DNA of 7,572 nt from positions 1 to 7,572 of the forward strand of contig JBPCOB010000059.1 of NCBI GenBank assembly GCA_051000715.1. The letters are read 5' to 3'. Each line of letters starts with the position of its first letter. Positions within the stretch are counted from its first letter, which is position 1. This DNA is from JBPCOB01 sp051000715 (GTDB taxonomy: Bacteria; Actinomycetota; Actinomycetes; JALYNC01). The notes beneath the pieces were generated by a model. It was given only the letters and a program-made list of their open reading frames with translations. It was not told the DNA's origin and made no database searches. Shown one piece after another: positions 4,669-7,572 of the stretch. Position numbers and translations under genes: made by a program.

Positions 4669-4760
4669 ACCATCGTGGCGATGAGTTCGGGCCCGCGCGG
4701 TCCGGTTGCCCACAGGCGGTGTGTCCGGCGGTCGCCTGGGTTGCGTGCGACCATGCGGAG

Positions 4761-5606
4761 ATGACCCCGGCCGGCACGCTCATCACGGTGGCGCCCACCG
4801 GCGCGGAGACCGCGAAGTCGGTCGCCGGTGGTCTGCCCGTGACCCTGTCCGAACTGGTCGCCACAGCGCAGGCATGTGCCGCCGCCGGGGCGGCCATGGT
4901 GCATGTGCACATCCGGGACGAGAAGGGCCAGCCGACACTCGACCTCGGTCGGCTCCGGGAGACGGTCGCCGCGCTGCGGCGAGATGCCGACCTGGTGGTC
5001 CAGCTCTCCACCGGCGGCGCGGTCAGCGATCCGGAGTCCGCCCGCATTGCCGTCCTCGACGCGGAGCCTGACTCCGCGAGCCTGTCCTGCGGCACCGTGA
5101 ACTTCGGCGACGACGTGTTCATGAACCGCTGGCCGTTCATGGTCGAGCTCTACTGCCGGATGCAGGAGCGCGAGGTGGTCCCCGAGTTCGAGATCTTCGA
5201 CCTGGGTCAGGTGACGACCATGAACCGTCTGATCACCAGGTACGGGCCGCCGTTCGGTGGCCACGTGCATGCGGACCTGGTCATGGGCGTGCCCGGCGGC
5301 ATGCCGGGCACGCCGACTGCGCTGGTCGCCGCGGTTGCAGTGCTGCCTGATGGCGCCACCTGGTCGGCGACCGGCGTGGGACGCTCCACCCTGCCGGTAG
5401 CCCTGGCCGCATTATCCGCCGGTGGCCACCTGCGGGTCGGCATGGAGGACACGCTCTCCTACCTGCCTGGAGAGCCGGTTCGCGACAACGCCCAGCTGGT
5501 CGAACGTGCGACCGCGCTCGCCCGCCTGGCCGGCCGGCCGCCGATGACCCACCAGCAGGCCCGCTCACTGCTCGGCGTCAAGGAACGGCACTGGCAGCCG
5601 GCCTGA
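4761..5606 (+). CDS. Beta-keto acid cleavage enzyme (BKACE, formerly DUF849)
   Basis: A 281-residue cytosolic TIM-barrel enzyme of the BKACE family, zinc-dependent enzymes that condense a beta-keto acid with acetyl-CoA and split it into acetoacetate and a new acyl-CoA. The founding member is Kce of lysine fermentation; other members use beta-keto adipate, dehydrocarnitine and similar acids. The motif ITVAPTGAE is at 8-16 (Glu16), the zinc ligands are MVHVHIRD with His48 and His50, QLSTGG is at 81-86, and Glu229 in VGMEDTL matches the third zinc ligand (His46/His48/Glu230 in Kce). The substrate cannot be read from sequence, and no lysine-fermentation or carnitine genes are adjacent. The ATG at 4761 fits the family start; an in-frame GTG at 4719 adds 14 residues. 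No properly spaced SD is seen; GACCAT (4749-4754), six bases before the ATG, may be a weak leaderless -10. Confidence 0.9.
   Translation: MTPAGTLITVAPTGAETAKSVAGGLPVTLSELVATAQACAAAGAAMVHVHIRDEKGQPTLDLGRLRETVAALRRDADLVVQLSTGGAVSDPESARIAVLDAEPDSASLSCGTVNFGDDVFMNRWPFMVELYCRMQEREVVPEFEIFDLGQVTTMNRLITRYGPPFGGHVHADLVMGVPGGMPGTPTALVAAVAVLPDGATWSATGVGRSTLPVALAALSAGGHLRVGMEDTLSYLPGEPVRDNAQLVERATALARLAGRPPMTHQQARSLLGVKERHWQPA
5286..5314. repeat. Perfect 12-base inverted repeat inside the BKACE gene
   Basis: GGCGTGCCCGGC (5286-5297) and GCCGGGCACGCC (5303-5314) pair perfectly around a five-base loop GGCAT. The DNA encodes the Gly/Pro-rich loop MGVPGGMPGTPT. The symmetry may come only from the conserved Gly-Pro codons, but the stem is as strong as the terminators in this window. 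Confidence 0.55.
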
Positions 5607-5621
5607 CCGACCGACGCGGAA

Positions 5622-5653
5622 CGGCCGCGGTCCCCCGAGTGGGGCCGCGGCCG
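5622..5653. terminator. Bidirectional hairpin terminator between convergent genes
   Basis: CGGCCGCGG (5622-5630), a bulged T and CCCC (5632-5635) pair with GGGG (5641-5644) and CCGCGGCCG (5645-5653) around the loop CGAGT: 13 pairs with one bulge. It begins 15 bases after the BKACE stop and ends 16 bases before the stop of the opposing beta-helix gene, so it can end both transcripts. There is no U tract, the usual form in actinomycetes. Confidence 0.8.
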
Positions 5654-5669
5654 CCGCGATGAAGCTGTA

Positions 5670-6731
5670 TCAGCCGCAGATGCGTGCCGGGATCGAGTGG
5701 CCGCAGCGGTTGTCCACGAAGATGTTACGAAGCCCCTGACCGTCCCAACGGATGTCCGCCGGTGCATTGCGGTACGCCGTGTTGTTCCGGATGTTGGCGT
5801 CATGCACGTTGGCCCCGCCGAAAGGCGCCGCGCTGAGCAGCACGATGCCGCCGGAGTTGAGTTCGTGCCCGCGGTTGTCCTTGACGACGTTCTGGGCAAC
5901 GACCGTGTGGGTCGCTCCCAGCAGCAGGATGCCGCCGCCGGACAGCGGGGGCGCCTCGTCACCCGGCGGGCACACCTTGTTGTTGTGGTTCGCCTCGTTG
6001 TACCGGATCGTCGCGTCCCCGGCACCGCCGCGCTCACCGTCGTCGAGCACCAGGATGCCCTGGCAGTTGTCGTGCGCCCGGTTGGCCGTGACGTGGACGT
6101 AGCGGGCGTGCCGGATGAATACGCCCAGCGCGTTGCCCGAAACGTTGTTGTAGCTCACGGTCGTGTTCGCGTGCGGGGAGTCGCCGACGTAGATGCCGGC
6201 TTCACCGCTGCCCGTCGCCGTGTTCCAAGCGAAGATCGAGCCGATGGAGTTGAACGACGTGAGGCCGTACTCGCCGTTGCCGTTCGCGGAGTTGTGCTCC
6301 ATCACCGTGCCGTTGGCACCGAAGGTGACCACGCCGAAGGCGCTGAAGTTATTGATCATGAAGCCGCGGATCCGGACGTTGTAGACGTAGGACTTTACCT
6401 GGCCGGTCCGGAAGTTGACGTCACCGAACACGCAGATCCCACAGAATGGGTGCTTGTTGGTCGGTGGCAGGAGCACGGTGCCGCTGCTGGAGGCGCCCGA
6501 GCCTTGGAGCGTGATGCCGCTCTTGGTGATCGTGACGTTCTGGTGGTATGTTCCCGCCCGGACACGGATGGTGTCGCCGGAATGAGCCCGGTTCACCGCG
6601 GCCTGGATCGACTGCCCTGGGCCCACGGTAAGCGTCTGGTGCGCGGCTGCGGACGCCGGCGATCCCGCTACGCCTAGTGCCCCGATCATGGCCGATACGG
6701 TCACGACCGAGGCGCGACGAAATGTTCGCAT
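5670..6731 (-). CDS. Secreted right-handed parallel beta-helix repeat protein
   Basis: A 353-residue exported protein. Residues 1-28 are a signal peptide (basic MRTFRR, hydrophobic core, ASA cleavage site). The mature part starts with TLTVGPGQSIQAAVNRAHSG and then DTIRVRAGTYHQNVTI, the typical entry into NosD/PbH1-type beta-helices. It continues as many irregular turns rich in Asn, with ladders such as YNNVSGNALGVFI, ANRAHDNCQGILVL and AQNVVKDNRGHELNSGGIVLL. Six Cys in the mature chain (FCGIC, DNC, VC, RC, IC) suggest disulfides. Such proteins can be polysaccharide lyases, adhesins or carbohydrate-binding scaffolds; I see no diagnostic lyase catalytic set, so enzyme activity is not claimed. 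ATG 6731 is chosen over an in-frame TTG at 6743 because GGGGGGAG lies just upstream and the signal peptide then starts normally. Expression comes from a strong housekeeping-type promoter. It converges with the BKACE gene. Confidence 0.85.
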   Translation of the reverse strand: MRTFRRASVVTVSAMIGALGVAGSPASAAAHQTLTVGPGQSIQAAVNRAHSGDTIRVRAGTYHQNVTITKSGITLQGSGASSSGTVLLPPTNKHPFCGICVFGDVNFRTGQVKSYVYNVRIRGFMINNFSAFGVVTFGANGTVMEHNSANGNGEYGLTSFNSIGSIFAWNTATGSGEAGIYVGDSPHANTTVSYNNVSGNALGVFIRHARYVHVTANRAHDNCQGILVLDDGERGGAGDATIRYNEANHNNKVCPPGDEAPPLSGGGILLLGATHTVVAQNVVKDNRGHELNSGGIVLLSAAPFGGANVHDANIRNNTAYRNAPADIRWDGQGLRNIFVDNRCGHSIPARICG

Positions 6732-6760
6732 GTCTCCCCCCAAAGACTCGTAGAGATGGC

Positions 6761-6789
6761 GTTATACCATCCTCTGGGCCGGAGGTCAA
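6761..6789 (-). promoter_or_regulatory. Housekeeping sigma promoter of the beta-helix gene
   Basis: On the minus strand, TTGACC (6784-6789) and TATAAC (6761-6766) are separated by exactly 17 bases, a near-consensus sigma-70/HrdB-type promoter. Transcription would start near 6754, giving a leader of about 22 bases that carries the GGGGGGAG SD before ATG 6731. It is the best promoter by consensus in this window. Confidence 0.8.
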
Positions 6790-6839
6790 GCAAAGTTGTC
6801 TGGCGTACGGTCCCCACCACCCACCCGAAAGGCTCGACC

Positions 6840-7572
6840 TTGGCCACGCTGCGCTCGCCCCCAGTGCTCGCCGAGGTGGTGCGTTCGGGTTTCGTGGAGA
6901 GCCGTCACGTCGGTTCGGCGGTGGCCCTGAAGCCGGACGGCAGTGCGGCGGTCGAGCTGGGGACCCCGGCTGCTCCGGTGCTCCCCCGCTCCGCCAGCAA
7001 GCCGTTGCAGGCCGTCGGTATGCTCCGCGCCGGGTTGGACCTGGACGGGGAGCTGCTCGCGATCGTGACGGCTAGCCACTCGGGCACGGAACGGCACGTG
7101 GCCCTGGTCCGGCGGGTGCTTGCCGGCGCCGGCCTGGCCGAAGAGGCGCTCGGGAACCCACCGGATCTGCCGCTGGACGAGGCGGCGCGACTGGAGCTTC
7201 TGCGCACCGGCGGTGGCCCCGACCGGCTGCACCACAACTGCTCCGGCAAGCACGCCGGCATGCTGGCTACCTGCGTCGCCGCGGGTTGGCCGACCGCGGA
7301 CTACCTCGATCCCCTGCATCCGCTGCAGCGGGCACTGCGGGCCGCGGCGGCGGACCTTGCCGGCGAGCCGGTGACGACCACCACGGTGGACGGGTGCGGA
7401 GCGCCGCAGTTCGCCCTGTCGCTCGGCGGCCTGGCGCGGGCGTTTGGCCGGCTGGTCACGGAGGCGGGGGGGACGGCCGAGCGGCGAGTGGCGGACGCCA
7501 TGCGGAGTCATCCCGAGGTGGTCGGCGGCCCCGGCCGCGACGTCACCCGCCTGCTGGCCGGCGTACCGGGCC
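6840..7572 (+). CDS. Asparaginase II family protein, N-terminal part (cut by window edge)
   Basis: An open frame of 244 codons reaching the right edge without a stop; family members are about 320-360 residues, so roughly two thirds is present. It belongs to the asparaginase II family (Pfam Asparaginase_II, the Rhizobium etli ReAII/ReAV type), which hydrolyses L-asparagine to aspartate and ammonia and is unrelated to E. coli AnsA/AnsB. Visible motifs: VLAEVVRSGFVESRHVGS (9-26); PRSASKPLQA with Ser51 and Lys54; ASHSGTERHV (78-87); HNCSGKHAGML with Cys134 and Lys137; VDGCGAPQFAL with Cys186; SHPEVVGGPGRDVTRL near the edge. These match the catalytic Ser-Lys pairs and Zn-binding Cys of ReAV in spacing. 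The start is uncertain: TTG 6840 has AAAGG seven bases upstream, and GTG 6864 is the alternative. It is divergent from the beta-helix gene, sharing a 108-base upstream region. Confidence 0.88.
   Translation, partial: MATLRSPPVLAEVVRSGFVESRHVGSAVALKPDGSAAVELGTPAAPVLPRSASKPLQAVGMLRAGLDLDGELLAIVTASHSGTERHVALVRRVLAGAGLAEEALGNPPDLPLDEAARLELLRTGGGPDRLHHNCSGKHAGMLATCVAAGWPTADYLDPLHPLQRALRAAAADLAGEPVTTTTVDGCGAPQFALSLGGLARAFGRLVTEAGGTAERRVADAMRSHPEVVGGPGRDVTRLLAGVPG

Noticed and set aside
4753..4764. Micro-ORF ATG-CGG-AGA-TGA overlapping the BKACE start codon
   Set aside because: Three codons with no SD at a useful distance; chance is the simplest explanation.
5697..6677. Long plus-strand open frame opposite the beta-helix gene
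   Set aside because: The minus strand encodes a signal peptide and beta-helix turns with a promoter and SD; the plus frame is its Val/Arg/Asp-rich shadow.
6796..6811. Promoter for the asparaginase gene (TTGTCT with TACGGT)
   Set aside because: The two boxes are only four bases apart, so they cannot form a normal promoter; TACGGT alone is too weak to call.
6786..7511. Minus-strand open frame of about 240 codons at the right end
   Set aside because: The plus strand there carries every asparaginase II motif; the minus frame has no motif and is a shadow.
1..7572. TTGC-rich Nur box, CRISPR array, tRNA or insertion sequence
   Set aside because: No TTGCAA-type paired site, no regularly spaced repeats, no tRNA-like cloverleaf and no transposase were seen.

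Overview
The sequence is GC-rich with strong third-position G/C. Its genes start at ATG, GTG or TTG, and several lack a ribosome binding site at the usual distance. The regulator at 2744-3175 aligns without gaps, from memory, to the Streptomyces nickel regulator Nur. Together these point to a high-GC actinomycete; the nitrobindin / Nur-type Fur / YgfZ grouping and overall style would suit Micromonosporaceae, but that family placement is inference. No transposase, integrase, tRNA, rRNA or CRISPR array was seen.

Layout. 1-99 (minus) is the start of an NAD(P)H-dependent FMN reductase that runs off the left edge. 100-1234 holds no intact gene: it contains a badly frameshifted DUF6308-like pseudogene (about 374-868) and scattered coding-like fragments. 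1235-2449 is a compact plus-strand block: a secreted thermonuclease-type lipoprotein, a 33-residue single-pass membrane peptide, and a nitrobindin-type heme beta-barrel overlapping the peptide gene by four bases. 2450-2743 is a structured intergenic region with a long terminator-like hairpin, a possible 21-residue ORF and several small inverted repeats. Then come the Nur-like regulator (2744-3175) and YgfZ (3202-4209). An RsbW-like ATP-binding protein on the minus strand (4156-4605) overlaps the 3' end of ygfZ. A beta-keto acid cleavage enzyme (4761-5606) and a secreted parallel beta-helix protein (5670-6731, minus) converge on a shared hairpin terminator. An asparaginase II family gene (6840-7572) runs off the right edge.

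How the genes may work together. Nitrobindin (heme/NO chemistry), a metal-dependent Fur regulator and YgfZ (Fe-S cluster repair) share a metal/redox theme, but each appears to have its own leaderless promoter, so this is a neighbourhood rather than one operon. The remaining genes look like independent chromosomal functions: an exported nuclease, an orphan anti-sigma-type ATPase, acyl-CoA/keto-acid metabolism, a secreted beta-helix protein and asparagine catabolism.

I do not see convincing evidence for a whole new multi-gene system. The observations most worth a second look are the run of leaderless promoters with -10 elements 6-7 bases before the start codon, the conserved 33-residue membrane peptide coupled to nitrobindin, the mirrored SD/anti-SD arrangement upstream of the regulator, and the metal-site substitution in the Nur-like protein.
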